From NCBI GenBank assembly GCA_036936605.1, contig JAUPFV010000004.1:68286352-68350351 (forward strand): a stretch of DNA of 64,000 bases. Reading direction: 5' to 3'. Under the pieces are notes generated by a model that ran no database searches, was not told where the DNA came from, and saw only the letters and a program-made list of their open reading frames with translations. Both the position numbers and the translations under genes were made by a program. The stretch comes from Limnanthes douglasii subsp. nivea (taxonomy: Eukaryota > Streptophyta > Magnoliopsida > Brassicales > Limnanthaceae). Shown here piece by piece: positions 1-10,996 of this stretch (position 1 is its first letter; each line of letters opens with the position of its first letter).

Positions 1-669
1 CGAAGGATGAGTTTGAATAAAATTTGTTTTTTATGTTCATGTTCAATGTTGCTTCTTGATCTTCTGATCGCTTTAAGATATTATATTTTTTATACTCCCT
101 TGAGAGTTTTGGATTAATTTTGTTTTATGCCTATGTTTAATGTTTATTTTATATTTATAGATGTTCTTTAGTTAATGTTTACATGTTTATGTATTTATCA
201 GGTTACAATATCTTTTTTGAATTCTAAATATTTGTGTATGTGACCTTCTGCATGATGTCGGGCAAGAGTTGCATAAGGGCTTGGTTTGGAGATTAATGAT
301 TTATTTAAACACCATATATTTCACAATATTAACTTGGACATCATTGAAAGTATACTAGAACATATAAATTTTCTAAAATTAGATATGTAAGGATATAACT
401 CTTGTGTTATTTGTGTTTCTGTTTAATGTATTTGCATATGCTTATCATTCCATGTGCAATGTCTTTGCGTATAATGTAAGATATTATCTAGTTAAGTACG
501 AGGTTTACAAATTGTTAAATAGTAACATAAAATAAATACTTTAAAAAATAATTCTACATTATGTTGTTAATAAAATTAAATAAAAAAATACGCGAAATAA
601 ACAAGTATGCATTACATTCTTCATAGGTTAACATAAAAAATTCCATAAACAAATAATTTCACCTTACAT
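1..669. other. AT-rich stretch without a recognisable gene
   Basis: No reading frame of useful length and no element end could be recognised here. It lies beyond the C-terminal end of the minus-strand MULE relic that follows, so it may contain the decayed terminal part of that element, but I saw no terminal inverted repeat. Confidence 0.4.
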
Positions 670-3470
670 TATTACACAAACTCATCTAAATCAGTTACTT
701 ATGGGTTGGTGATGATAAGCTTCCGACCTTTAAGTTCTTCATATCTTTTGCAGTGACTTAGTAATGGTAATTCCCAAGCTGTTACGTCATCCTATGCAAT
801 GTTGTCTATGTAGGATATATCCGTACATATAGTGAGTCTGTAGAAATAGAAATCTATATGGAAAAATAAAATAAGGATGTCGATTACTATTTATTATGAA
901 ACAAACTTAAAACTAAAATGAAATACTTACATTCACAAAATGGTTGTTATTAACAAAACCAAATATAATTTCCACCATTTTAGATATCAAATATGGTATA
1001 CCTTGCAGTGGTAGAAACTTATAATTGCAATTGATCGACCTTGAGTGTGATACAAAATGCATAATATATTAAATCTTTAATATGATGGATATTTCATCTC
1101 TGATATTATAGTCTAATAAAATATACTAGCAGGTACTCTATACTAGTGTATACTTTTAGCTACCTTTAAATATTATTTTTTACCGTTATATATCTTGTTG
1201 TAAATGTCATAGTTATTCATAAGCTCATCATAAATCCCATACCTATCAACCCCTTAAACATCTTCTTGGTTAGAAAATAAGATACTGATCGATACAGTAA
1301 TACACATCGAGTCTAACATTGTTTACAACGGTCATAAAAGGTCTGTAGTGCAAGGGAAACAACTGCAAATAAAATTGATCATTAAATACTTATTGAAAAA
1401 AATATTGGATTTTTTTTATCGTTGAACTAGATAACGGTGTCATTGAAGGAGTTCCAACTATCGAAGGTTTTTATTCCCGAATGTTATGACTTAATAGCGA
1501 CGACATCGAAGGAATTCCAAATACCAAAGGTTTCTCTGCCCGAACGCTATGATGACTAGCTTGTGTTGGTAGCTCAGAATTAACAGGTTTCATTCGGGAA
1601 GTAATTCATTTCCCTTTATAAACAGTAACCTTATGGGTTTTAAAAGAGTTTGGAACTGAAGCTTCACTAGCTTTTTCTGCATATTCTTCATGTTCCCGAA
1701 GTGATTTATCTCATTTAGTGGATTTGATGCATCAACATATAATTTTCATTTGTCATGTGGATAACCACGTTGTTTCTGTTTCTTTAATGGTTCTAAAAGA
1801 GTGGATGTTTATGGATCGATTGCTTCAAACCATTTACTATAAATATGTTATATGCATCTTTTACTATTGCTTAGCATGACATAAGTTACAAGTTTATCCA
1901 TTTTTGTTTTTCAAAATATCGATCGTGGTTTGGTGTGTTCGGATCATTATATATAACATTTTCCAATTATCATGAAAAGTTTCTAAATGTGCAATTATGC
2001 AATTGTAGAGCCAGTCGTAAATCTAATATTAGCATCGGATATTATGTGTAGATTGTATCGCACAAACACAAATATCATCCCTCAACTTAGTTTCAATAAC
2101 CATCACAATATCATTAGCTTTCTCATGAACTTTATCTTTCTAAAGTAGTGTTAGAGACCTTACCTCTGATTTAGTTGAAGAACCTATCTTCAAATTTATC
2201 TTGTGCTTTATATCGATTTTTTCAAATGAGGATCTAATTTCACAATGTTACAGTTCAACTAGTGCATACATCCTACCCTAAAATAACTCGAAGTTAATCT
2301 TGTTCGTACATATATAACACTTTAGTTTAGAATGAGCCCTCTCCACCCGTTTAGTGGGCATATGTCCAAATTCATGAACTTGTTAGTTTTACAAACCCCA
2401 AATTTAGTAGTGTGAAGAAATAACATAGAATTCTTGGTGAATTTGATTGCTTCATGATAAATTTTGTAGTCTTGTTGCATCTCGATTTGAGATTTTTCGA
2501 ATTTCATTTTTGACGTCGAGTATATTATCTTTTTCACGCAGACACAAATATATCATGATCAGTTTTCTCATTAAAGTACTTCTTCGTATTTGTCTGAACG
2601 TTCTAGTTAATGTGACATAGACAAAACATATGTGTTGTTTTTTTTGGAACACTTGTTCTACAATATTTATCAGCACCAAGTATATATCCATCAAAACCCA
2701 AACAGTTCTTCAATGTCGTGAGATACAACCAAACAGTCTAATACCCACTCGAAATTGATTACTTTCTCCAAAGATATAAAAGCAAATGCAACGTCGTAAG
2801 TCAAAGCAATAGATATTAAACCAATGATCTTGAAAAATAACATCTCGTACCTTATTTTCTTATAAGTGCTATCAATTATTTACCTTATTAAAATATCCAT
2901 AACAAATCCACACTAACTGGATGCACAAAGAAAATAGCAGTTTTAATACAACTTTCATATTCGCTAGATATATGTCATTCAAAATAATTGTATCTTTTGA
3001 GATCGCCTAACAGGTTGTGTAATTGTGAGTAACCGATTTTCTCTAACATTCGATTTTTATGTCAAGCGTTGTATACAGTGCGCATGGAACATATATTATC
3101 TTTATTTAACTTTTTTGCTCTGTCTATGTCAAGTTCTCATGAAGGTATGAAGTTTTACAACTTTCAATTCTTCTTTATTCAAACGTCTCACGTATGAATG
3201 ATCGTCTAAATGTTTAGGATTTTATGGTTGTAAATATCGAATATAAACTTTAATGACCATTGTCTGAATTTACCATGGTACCTTTAAGTTGAAAACGATA
3301 ACCAAACATGTTTGTTCGGATCAACTTTCTCCTAAGATCTTTTATGTGTACCGCCCGGTTATACCATCTTGATCTCTCACCTTCAAAAAATATTGGAGGA
3401 TTATATTTAGTATTTTGACACTCGTGATGTTTTATGTTGATAACCAACTAATTTTGTATCCCGATCTTCT
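670..3470 (-). pseudogene. Decayed MULE transposase with OTU-like C-terminal tail
   Basis: Reading the minus strand from 3447 downward gives, in several frames, the order of a plant Mutator-like transposase. An N-terminal segment lies at 3250-3447. Around 2940-2740 there is a VHPVSVDLL segment, then LTYDVAFAF and FEWVLDCL, matching the part of the DDE core that normally reads like CTYKTN...VAFAFL...WALE. At 2694-2452 NIVEQVF corresponds to the usual NAVEKVFP. At 2537-2322 TNKFMNLDICPLNGWRG corresponds to the TNKVMHFGNTTTNRVE block. Frameshifts and stops are frequent, so it cannot make protein. The tail at 690-1400 is OTU-like and listed separately. The family assignment rests on the order of these blocks rather than on one long alignment. 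No terminal repeats were found. Confidence 0.7.
690..1400 (-). other. OTU-like domain remnant at the end of the MULE
   Basis: On the minus strand, about 1260-1200 reads as DRYGIYDELMNNYDIYNKIY. About 1060-960 reads as FLPL, a gap, then FVNNNHFV. About 840-700 contains DDVTAWELPLLSHCKRYEEL. Plant MULE proteins that carry an OTU cysteine-protease-like domain end with a comparable series: a helix before DEL, a FLPLR strand, a xxNHFV strand with the catalytic-type histidine, then a W-containing tail. The catalytic cysteine motif was not located, so activity cannot be claimed. The pieces are in shifted frames. Without the upstream transposase blocks I would not have called this. Confidence 0.5.
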
Positions 3471-5009
3471 TAAACCACTCAACTAATATGTCTCGCGTAT
3501 AATATCCGATTATAAAAAGAAATGTTAGTGTAATTAGTAGTGAAATTATCTACATATCCGTCAGTAGCATCCTCGCCTTGCAATTTCAACTTTAAAAAAA
3601 AGTCAAACTAAGTAAACAAAACGTAACTTATAAATATAAAACAACAACTACAAAAACAAATTGCATTCTAACTAGTGGTACTGGGTTTGAAGTGCACAAC
3701 TGCACCAAGTCCATTTTTTTTAAAACAATATTATGTTTGTTTACCTCTTTTCTGAAAAATATAGATCTTTCATAGACACTTCATCTGCATTTTCTATCTT
3801 TGCATTGGTAGATGAACATATCATTGAATTTGGTTATAGCTGTGTTGAAATTTAAGGTTTTGTGAAAACCAAATATTTTTTCAAGAATAAGGTTCAAGAT
3901 AAGTTTGAAAGGTGTAGATTGTCAACAAAATGGTTGTTTATCTTAACTAAATAAAGTTATTGAATATCTGAAGAAAATTGTTGTTTGATAATAAAGTTTC
4001 GTAAAAAATATTTAAAAATATGTTCAAGAAAAAATTTAAAAAACAAATTTAAAAGATATGAAATGTTGAAATGTTTTAAACGGGATCAAATATTGAAGCT
4101 GTACTGAAATTGGGTGGAATTAGGATATGTTTTTTTTTTCATTAGTTGAATTTTTGTAAATAAATAGAGCCTGGAGGTAGATTTGATATTAAAAAAAATC
4201 AGTTTTTTTGGGTTAAATTAGATTGGATTTTGGTAAAAATACCCACTATAAATTATTGTTATTTAGAATATAAGAAATATATTATAAATTTATCATTTTT
4301 TTTTGGTGATGAGTTGGATTCTTTCTACAAAAGCTTTCTTGGTTGAGCATGTCACTTTTTATGGTTTTGCCGTTTGGCGTTGGTTTGCATGCTATTACGT
4401 ATGGAGGGTTTACCCTATATGCACTCGTTGAGTAGCGGCTGCGGATTCCTTGGTAAGAAAAAAAAATTATCAGTTTTTAAAAACAATAATATATAATAAA
4501 TTCCGTACCAGAAAAGTAAAAAATAATGTATGCAAGACAAATAACTGGTAGATGCGGAAGACGCTAGGCTTAGAATTGTTTGAATTATATTAATTGCACT
4601 CTATCCCCTGCCGTTTTACTTGTAATCTGCCAACAATACTTTGGATTTTCAGTCTTAACATCCAGACTAAGAAAGTGAACACTCTTATTAGGTAAAATTT
4701 GCAACCAAGTATTTTAACCTAGATTTATTTACTTGGGAGAGAGACTTCTAGGCGTTCCTTAGAGTTTTAATTCCTGATGAGGTGACACTAAGTTCATAGA
4801 TACAAACAATAAAATTATATCATTTCAATCATAGGATTAGTTTGCCGTGCAAATACTTTATCAGTGAAGAAACTAGTTGATCTCCCACTTCTTTACTTTT
4901 TTCGCATATGTGTAGCAAGTACTATGCGAAAAAATTATTTTTTCAATGCCTCTCTTTTAGCTTAGTTTTCATGCTTAACATATTAGAACATGTACCCTTA
5001 TAAAAATAG
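3471..5009. other. Non-coding stretch; right part is the 3' flank of PGG copy 1
   Basis: No gene is supported. From about 4780 to 5000 the sequence resembles 51220-51520, including a shared CAAACAATAAAA block and a block around TTTCGCATAT. That places it in the duplicated flank downstream of the two PGG-domain gene copies. The part before 4780 has only short AT-rich runs. Confidence 0.45.
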
Positions 5010-5119
5010 ATGATATCAGTACAAGTATTTTAGGAAAGAAATAATAGAAATAGACACAGATAGAAGTAAATTCCTTCATCTTTGTAAGATACATAATGAA
5101 CACTAGGTCCTTACAACAA

Positions 5120-5760
5120 TCATCGCCTTGATTTAAAGTAGTTAACGATGATAATACCAATTATACCAATGGTTACATAGATCATTAGTATGATTGAATG
5201 TCCCCGTTTGGAGGATAATATGGCCAAGGCGAGGGCATAGAAACAGAAAAACAAGCATAATGTTACGAATCCTAAATATGGCACAGGAGATACGGTGTTC
5301 AGTGCTAGTGCATACAATGAAGCTAACCCTAACAAAATAGCATTGAAGAGTTTGTCCGCGTAACCAGGTAGTAGAAGGTAAATTGTTAGTGCATATGCAA
5401 GTATTAGGGTACAAATATTGAAAAACCAGGCCAAACGAAATATATCTTTATCCATGACTACAGTCCCAGGACGTGGTGACTTGGTCGTGCTGCTTGAAAT
5501 TGGTTTGTTTGTGTTGCAAGTAACGTTGCAACTGGGTGATATTGTGTTGTTTGTGCACGTTATGTTGCAAATGCGTGAAGTAGTCATGTTGTTACTATCC
5601 TCGGTTGGCCAAAGACCACCAGCGGGACTCTAGGCTCCTTGGAATGCAATTGTTATGACCAGTATCGTCACCACCAGCATCGCATTTCTGGTGTCGCCGT
5701 CTATTTTCATTCTGCCACGAGCTATGAAAGTTGTGAAGTCTTTAAATTTGAAACTTCTTT
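5120..5760 (-). pseudogene. PGG-domain membrane protein, copy 1 (early stop in the PGG motif)
   Basis: The minus-strand frame runs from an ATG at 5710 to a stop at 5120-5122. It contains the PGG domain usually found at the C-terminus of plant ankyrin-repeat membrane proteins: TRNAMLVVTILVITIAFQG, then SPAGGLW. About three further hydrophobic segments follow (LAWFFNICTLILAYALTIYL, an alanine/leucine segment, and a C-terminal isoleucine-rich one), so a four-helix membrane module is expected. A TAG at 5630-5632 (codon 27 from that ATG) interrupts the PGG motif exactly where copy 2 at the right end of the window has a tyrosine codon. In-frame coding-like sequence (KDFTTFIARGR) continues upstream to about 5755 and then meets a TGA. 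No ankyrin repeats are visible upstream, because LTR-derived sequence begins at 5865. An intact downstream ORF of 155 codons could still be translated from the Met at 5587. Confidence 0.75.
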
Positions 5761-5864
5761 TTTCAGAGTTTCAGGATTGTTAGAAATGTCCGGTTCATCG
5801 AAAAAAAGAGCTTCGGCGAAGGAGTTTTTGACTTTTTATGTTGCGAGCTAGTTCTTGCACCTGG

Positions 5865-6504
5865 AGTTGAAGATTGAAAGAGAGAAGAGAGGATTTGAAA
5901 TTGTAATTTCTGATTCAATACTAATTGTAGCCCATGGTAAGTTGTTACAAAGTTTGTAACACTCACTAATTTATTCGATAAGTATTTTAATAAGTGTTAT
6001 TAGACCAAAGCACCTTGTGAGGTAGTCCATAGAGTTGCTGGGTTCATTGTGGGCCTGACCTTATAGCGAAACCGACCCGATTGAAGACCCGTAATACTAG
6101 AACCCTTGTAACCACTTCGACATAGTAGAAGATAGTGAAGAGAGAAGAGGATTTAGGGTTTTTTCAGACAACCCTCTACTATGTCGAAGTGGTTACAAAG
6201 ATTCTAGTGTTACGGATCTTCATTCGGGTCGGTTTTGTTATAAGTTCAGGCCCACGATGAATCCAGCAACTCTATAGACTACATCACAGGTTATGATGTT
6301 GCTTTGGACTAGTAATACTTATTAAAATAACTACTGAATAAATAAGTGACTATAACAAACTTAGTAACAACTTACCATAGGTCACAAAACTGCCTAACAA
6401 ATTAGATTCCTAATCTAACTATAGTTTACTATTGGCTACCATTTCAGTATTGAATTAAAAATTACATTTTCAAATCCTTCTCTATTCTCTTTTAATCTTT
6501 AGCT
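5865..6504. repeat. Head-to-head inverted pair of diverged copia LTRs (fold-back)
   Basis: The left arm (5865 to about 6128) is the reverse complement of the right arm (about 6175 to 6504), with a loop of roughly 45 bases. The inner arms match well: a shared CCACTTCGACATAGTAGA block and the GGTCGGTTT and GGCCCA blocks. The left arm lacks about 50 bases present in the right. Both arms resemble the LTR of the young copia element at 45-50 kb. They share GCCTAACAAATTAGATTCC, TTTCAGACAAC, and, at the outer left edge read in reverse, TTCAATCTTCAACT, which is the same LTR terminus. The pair is therefore two LTR copies of one family joined through their 5' parts, not a host gene. It lies directly upstream of the PGG pseudogene. 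Confidence 0.75.
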
Positions 6505-6802
6505 TAGCTGACAAGGTATATTTGCCAGCTCAGCTAGTGTCACACAATAACACTGTTACAGATTTCTAACTTTCCCGGATTCTGCATGCTAATATCAATT
6601 CCGCCCTCAAATTATTCCCGAGGTACTTATATTTCGTCTATACATCACAAATAACATCCAACAATGTTGATCTTTTAACCATAACATTCGTTCGTCTTTT
6701 ATATAACTCCAGAAGGTATACTCTAGTTTTTATCAGCATTTTCCGAAGCCGAAAAATTGTATATGTCCGCTTTATGCAGACCAACACTTGCAGAGCAATC
6801 AG

Positions 6803-6991
6803 TTACTTTCTCAAGATCTTTTTCTTTTTCTTTTCGCCCAAGCGCCTTGAAGGAAATCTCGTTCCATATCCCTCTAAAATAAGTTTGGCTAATCTCGAAA
6901 GCATAACGGATTTCGCATCCCATGAGTTAAAGAGTACTTTACACAACAAGCCTTGTATAACGAAAGGAGTCATTTCCACTTTATACTTACT
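6803..6991 (-). pseudogene. 3' part of a small unknown ORF cut by a copia element
   Basis: Directly left of the copia target duplication, the minus strand is open for 62 codons to a TAA at 6803-6805. It is in phase with the 27 codons at 9862-9782 on the other side of the element once the element and one target duplication are left out. The joined ORF would be 89 codons, with a hydrophobic middle and a lysine-rich end. I do not recognise it. A GTAAGT donor-like site lies at its start (about 6990-6985), so the real coding exon may end there instead. Confidence 0.35.
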
Positions 6992-6996
6992 CTCTC

Positions 6997-7472
6997 TGTA
7001 AGGGAAATTCGCTAATTTTCTAGGAAATTACTTCTAAATTTGCTTGAGCTAAAAAGGGATTTTGGGAAAATACACAATTTTTTTACAATCAAATCAAAAG
7101 AAAAGAAACACAAAACAAAAGTGAAATCGAACACACAATTGTTAACGAAGTTCAGTAAATTATGCCTACGTCTTCGGACCTGCTGCAGATCGATTTTATG
7201 AGAAAGACACAGTGACTCTGTTGTTTTTCGATGCATACATAAAAACCATAACACTTAGTTTTGTAAAGACTGTAACACTTAAAAGGGGAAAATATTTACA
7301 GTCCTTAATGTGTAATTTATGACCCACTAAAATTACACTGTCTTTTCAATTCACTCCAGCTCTCTTTAATGTGTTTAGCACTTGCCTCATCTTCACTGTC
7401 TTTTCATCTAGCATCTGTTTTATCCAATAACGTTAATGTTGAATAAGGCTGGACTATTATGTCAAAAGAACA
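6997..7472 (-). repeat. 3' LTR of the deleted copia element
   Basis: Direct copy of 9307-9781, differing by scattered substitutions. It is bounded inside by the polypurine tract at 7473-7484 and outside by the target duplication. Confidence 0.85.
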
Positions 7473-7543
7473 ATCTCCCACTTGAAGACTGGTTTCAACC
7501 TGTCTTCACACCTTGATCTATGCAGCAGATCTTTCTGGTCTTA

Positions 7544-9248
7544 TTACTCTTGCAGAGCAACTGAAGCTGAACACAACTTCAGTTTTTCAATGGCTACTGT
7601 CTTTGTCAACATATCAGCTGGATTCTTGCTTCCTTGGATCTTTTCCAGTATTAGCACCTCATCTTCCAATAAAGATCTAATGAAATGATAACGAAGACTG
7701 ATGTGCTTGGTTCTTGAATGAAATGTTGAATTCTTCGCCAATTGAATTGCACTTTGACTATCACTATGTAGAACGTTGTTCTTCTGTTTGAATCCCAACT
7801 CGGTTAACAAACCTTGAATCCATATAATATCTTTACTGGCTTTGGTCACTGCTACATACTCAACCTCTGTAGTGGATAGAGTGACAAATTTCTGTAACTT
7901 TGAAATCCAACTAACAGTTGTAGTTCCAACTGGTAAATATATAACCGGTAGTGCTTTTCCGGTGATCAACTTCACCTCCAAAATTTACATCTACGTAGCC
8001 TTGTACCTTTAACTCACCCATACCAAAGTACAAACACTTTTCTGTGGTACCTAGTAGGTACCTCAAAATCCATTTGACAGCTTCCTAATGAATTTTCCTT
8101 GGGTTTGACATAAACCTACTCACAACTCCCACTGCATGACTAATGTCTGGTCTTGTACAGACCATTGCATACATCAAACTTCCAATAGCTGAGGCGTAAG
8201 GAACCTTAGCCATAAAGTCTTTTTCTTTATCCGTCTTAGGGGATTGATCATTGGATAAACGAAAGTGATCTGCCAATGGTGTACTAATTGGCTTTGCATC
8301 ACACATGTTAAATCTCTTCAAAACGCGATCGATGTACTCTGACTGAGATAACTGCAAAACTTTTCTATGCTTATCTCTTATGATTTGCATTCCAAGAATC
8401 TTCTTCGTCGGACCCAAGTCATTCATGTCAAATTCTTTTGACAATTGTAGCTTCAATCTTCTAATATCATCCATATCTGAACCTGCTACTAACATATCAT
8501 CAACATAGAGTAGCAAAATGATATAAGTGGACTTACATCTTTTAAAATAGCAACAGTGGTCCGCATTAGACTTCTGAAAACTTTCTTTCTACATAAAACC
8601 GTTAAATTTCTAGTACCACTGTCTTGGAGCTTGTTTTAAACCATACAAATCTTTCTTAAGTCTGCATACCATTTTGTTTTCCTTTCGTTTAAGAAACCTT
8701 CTGGTTGATACATGTATATTTCCTCATCCAAATCCTCGCGAAGAAATGCAGTCTTCACATCTAACTCTTCAAGATAAAGTTCTTCAATGGCAACAGTACT
8801 CAACACTGATCTAATAGTATTAAGCTTCACAACTGGAGCAAAATATCGGTGTAATCAATTCCTTTCTTTTGCTGGAACTCTTTGACAACTAGTCGGGCTT
8901 TGTATCTCTTAGAGCCATCATGCACATCTTTCACCCGATACACCCATTTGTTATGAAGTGCCTTCTTACCCATTGGTAACTCAGTTAGGTCTCATGTATC
9001 TTTTGAAATTAAAGACTTCATGGCAAACTCCCACTTACTAGCAACATTGTGGGATAGCGTCAATCGGATGACTCCAAGAGCTTGTCTATCAAGAACCATT
9101 CTTCATCTTTCATACTCTCTAGTTTTTTTTCGGAGAGGGGTTGATAAAGTTATTTCTGGTACAGATAATCTTCAATCTGCATCTTCCAGAACCCTAAATC
9201 TACACCATCGAATTTTTCGAGTCTCACCTTTCTTTTGTCTGTAGCCAT
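7544..9248 (-). pseudogene. copia gag start fused to reverse transcriptase and RNase H
   Basis: The minus strand begins at an ATG at 9248 with a gag N-terminus (MATDKRKVRLEKFDG, then FWKMQIEDYLYQK). After stops near 9150-9060 it passes straight into the start of reverse transcriptase (WEFAMKSLI; KWVYRVKDVHDGSKRYKARL; LDVKTAFL; EEIYMYQPEGF). The catalytic YVDD box is intact near 8510 (LLYVDDMLVAGSD). RNase H follows (7981-7544) with SDSQSAIQLAKN, HSRTKHISLRYHFIR and the terminal KLKLCSASVALQE. Stops and frameshifts separate the segments at about 8620, 8050 and elsewhere. The deletion joins gag to the RT start and removes zinc knuckle, protease and integrase. No functional polyprotein is possible. 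Confidence 0.8.
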
Positions 9249-9292
9249 TGCTCCCACTCAAATCCGTCCTCCTTTGGATCGCTACCAGCCTG

Positions 9293-9304
9293 GCTCTGAT
9301 ACCA
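9293..9304 (-). other. copia primer-binding site (initiator Met tRNA type)
   Basis: On the minus strand TGGTATCAGAGC follows two bases after the 5' LTR. This matches the primer site used by most plant copia elements and fixes the element's orientation. Confidence 0.85.
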
Positions 9305-9306
9305 GT

Positions 9307-9781
9307 TGTAAGGGAAATTCGCTAATTTCCAGGAAAATTACTTCTAAATTTGCTTGAGCTAAAGAGGGGTTTTGGGAAAATACACAATTTTCTTGCAATC
9401 AAATCAAAAGAAAAGAAACACAAAACAAAAGTGAAATCAAACACACAATTGTTAATGGAGTTCAGAAAATTATGCCTATGTCTCCGGACCTACTGCAAAT
9501 CGATTTTATTAGAAAGACATAGTTACACTGCCGTTTTTCGATGCATACACAAAACCCTAACACTTAGTTTTGTAGAGAATGTAACACTTAAAAGGGGAAA
9601 ACATTTATAGTCCTTAATGTGTAATTTATAACCCACTAAAATTACACTGTCTTTTCAATTCACTCCAGCTCTCTTTAATGTGTTTAGCATTTGCCTCATC
9701 TTCACTGTCTTTTCATCTAGCATCTCTTCTATCCAATAACATTAATGTTGAATAAGGCTGGACTATTATGTCAAAATAACA
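9307..9781 (-). repeat. 5' LTR of the deleted copia element
   Basis: Pairs with 6997-7472. Its inner edge abuts the primer-binding site. Its outer edge abuts CTCTT, the second copy of the target duplication. Confidence 0.85.
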
Positions 9782-9862
9782 CTCTTTTTTCCCTTCGTCC
9801 ACAACCAATATATACAACACCTTACTCACCTTCTTATTAACCTCGTCCATCTCTGCAGCCAT
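9782..9862 (-). pseudogene. 5' part of the small unknown ORF cut by the copia element
   Basis: An ATG at 9862 opens 27 codons (MAAEMDEVNKK, then VSKVLYILVVDEGKKE) and ends exactly at the copia target duplication, at a codon boundary. The continuing frame is at 6991-6803. A GTGAGT donor-like sequence follows the 11th codon, so an alternative first exon of MAAEMDEVNKK is also possible. The function is unknown. The upstream minus-strand sequence (9863 to about 10000) is purine/CT-rich and could be a 5' leader. Confidence 0.35.
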
Positions 9863-10764
9863 TTTCTTCTTAGAATCGCTTGTTCAGAGGTTCCACGAGT
9901 CCCTCTCTAGTCCCCATAATAAACACACAACTTCTTGATTTCTTTCTCTAAAACAACTTTTGTTTTGCTCGTTTGTTTTCTCTCTTGAAAACAAAAAGAA
10001 AAAAAACCGTATGTCTATAATATTTTGTTGATATAATTAATTAATTACCGTTGGTAAAGGATGGACGGTTCTTTTCTCAGGATTTTCTTTGGTTTTTCCT
10101 GTTACTGAATTCATTGAAATTACTTTATTTTTTGATGAAAAAACTCTATTTTTAGATTTGTTGGATTATGGTATAAGACAGAAGAATCCGAAATTAAAAA
10201 CAACTCTAGACGTTTTGAAGTAAATTTGGTTTCTCTTTTATTATATAGCTATTTACATATTTAATTGATAAATGAACTCGCGGTGATTGACGAGTTATAT
10301 GAGCATAGAGAGGGCTAAAAGAATAATTAAGGATTAAATTTGAATATAACAGGATCAAGTTTTGTTTAATGAGCCAGTTACTCTAAATAAGGTAAAGTGG
10401 AGAAAATTAAAAATATATAGTAAATCTGTAAAAATAAAAAATTAAAACAAATGTAAACGGTTAAAAAACTAAACCATAGGTATTTTAGGTGTGGATTATT
10501 GAGTGACCGTATTTGCAACAACAAATTATATTTGTGGGCACTATGTGTCATCACCTGGTTAATTGGCACATATCAGTGACCATTATGCAATATATGTTAA
10601 CATAGGTGACAAGTTTTGGGGATAAACGAATCTTAATGAGAGGTTTGTAACAGGTGTCAAATATCACTGACCAATCAAGTTTTTTAGTAAAAAATTACCA
10701 TCGTTCTTTGTAGATCAATATAATTAATACTTTGGCAAAAAAAATTGAGGATTAATCTAAAACT
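9863..10764. other. AT-rich stretch without a gene; possible gypsy LTR
   Basis: No coding region is supported. Because a gypsy-type primer motif follows at 10765, part of this stretch could be a decayed gypsy LTR. No second copy exists in the window to prove it. Confidence 0.3.
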
Positions 10765-10786
10765 ATTGCGTCGTCTGTGGGAACTT
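10765..10786 (+). other. Gypsy-type primer-binding region
   Basis: ATTGCGTCGTCTGTGGGAAC closely resembles the ATTGGCGCCGTCTGTGGGAAC leader found just inside the 5' LTR of many plant Ty3/gypsy elements. A plus-strand ORF (to 10948, containing MVTRYGFEKV) follows and may be the first codons of gag. The next recognisable gypsy coding sequence is on the opposite strand. Confidence 0.45.
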
Positions 10787-10996
10787 ATATCACAAAATAA
10801 AATTTACTTAGACTTTCCAATGATGGTAACCAGATATGGATTTGAAAAGGTAATTACTTATATGAACCGCCATGGTGGTACACAAGTAATCATCCCTGAC
10901 CCAGAAGCTCAGTCGGCAGTTGAGAGTGTTCAAACTACAAGAGGGTAAGGATTAAGAGGCGAAAACCACATTTAAAACTATAACCGACGCGATGCA

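Larger units (their letters stand above)
6997..9781 (-). mobile_element. Ty1/copia element, internally deleted
   Basis: Two direct LTRs (6997-7472 and 9307-9781, about 475 bases each) bracket only about 1.8 kb of internal sequence. They start TGTAAGGGAAATTCGC on the plus strand and end AACA. The flanks are CTCTC (6992-6996) and CTCTT (9782-9786), a 5-base target duplication with one difference. On the coding (minus) strand a primer site of the initiator-Met type follows the right LTR, and a polypurine tract CAAGTGGGAGAT abuts the left LTR. Reverse transcriptase and RNase H remain; most of gag and all of protease and integrase are missing. It could only have moved with enzymes supplied by another element. 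Confidence 0.88.

Noticed and set aside
6723..6923. Minus ORF containing CSASVGL, like the end of copia RNase H
   Set aside because: The resemblance is seven residues and the copia's own RNase H end is at 7544. The frame lies outside the element, so it looks like chance.
10378..10569. Hydrophobic minus ORF of 63 codons
   Set aside because: AT-rich composition alone yields Phe/Leu/Ile-rich frames; no start context or homology.
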